Part shown: positions 6,717-6,763 of the stretch, piece by piece
Layout: each line of letters starts with the position of its first letter
How positions within the stretch are numbered: the first letter of the stretch is position 1
From: Bacteroidia bacterium
GTDB lineage: Bacteria > Bacteroidota > Bacteroidia > Bacteroidales > VadinHA17
NCBI GenBank assembly: GCA_026391515.1
Contig: JAPLEC010000389.1
Location: 1 to 6,763 of the forward strand
Reading direction: 5' to 3'
DNA length: 6,763 nucleotides
The notes under the pieces: model-generated
The model's input: the letters and a program-made list of their open reading frames with translations, nothing else
Told to the model about the DNA's origin: nothing
Database searches by the model: none
Position numbers and translations under genes: made by a program

Positions 6717-6763
6717 TTATAACTTCAAACCTGTATAAATGGTTGCGATGCCGAAAGAAAGTT
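6717..6763 (-). CDS. ubiE: UbiE/MenG quinone methyltransferase, 3' end only (partial)
   Basis: Reading in from the right edge on the minus strand, an open frame ends LSFGIATIYTGLKL before a TAA stop at 6717-6719. The FGIATIYTGLK ending resembles the C-terminus of Bacteroidetes UbiE/MenG proteins, which methylate demethylmenaquinone with S-adenosylmethionine. ubiE is also a familiar upstream neighbour of porT in this phylum, from memory. Only 14 codons are visible and none carries a catalytic motif, so the call depends on the tail and the gene order. The gene would be first in a ubiE-porT-FAD unit. The 57 bases to porT hold a weak -7-like TATCTTGG and no clear promoter. Confidence 0.62.
   Translation of the reverse strand, partial: LSFGIATIYTGLKL

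Overview
The window looks like a chromosomal segment of a Bacteroidota (Bacteroidetes) species, probably an environmental one. The reasons are a PorT-type barrel of the type IX secretion system, a lipidated TamA-like protein of the TamL type, a promoter matching the Bacteroidetes pattern TTG-N19-TAnnTTTG, start codons without Shine-Dalgarno sequences, AT-rich intergenic DNA, and C/G-run palindromes of a kind common in this phylum. I cannot place it below phylum level with confidence.

Layout from left to right. The first 25 bases are the 5' end of rpsU (ribosomal protein bS21, minus strand), with a near-perfect Bacteroidetes promoter just upstream. A pair of C/G-run hairpins (element A) follows at the 3' end of a minus-strand unit made of tamL (784 aa outer-membrane assembly lipoprotein) and then a 217 aa membrane-anchored helix-hairpin-helix (ComEA-like) protein. 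A divergent 170-base gap separates tamL from a plus-strand SpoU/TrmH-family RNA 2'-O-methyltransferase. This gap holds a three-stem C/G palindrome (element B), framed by a 20-21 base inverted repeat that lies on the two start codons. The methyltransferase converges on a minus-strand unit whose transcription order is ubiE (only its last 14 codons are present), porT, and a COG2509-type FAD-dependent oxidoreductase of unknown function. Between the convergent genes is a palindromic array of 7-base repeats that contains the stop codons of both.

Together the window is mainly an envelope-biogenesis neighbourhood. TamL should help insert or assemble outer-membrane proteins, and PorT is a barrel component needed for type IX secretion. 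They are interleaved with housekeeping genes for RNA methylation, menaquinone methylation and ribosome function. No wholly new multi-gene system is visible. The points most worth a second look are the intergenic structures: the repeat shared by the tamL and methyltransferase starts, the heptad palindrome supplying both stop codons, and the cloverleaf C/G element in the divergent promoter. Two coding oddities also stand out: the TTG start of porT, and the uncharacterised flavoprotein two bases downstream of porT.
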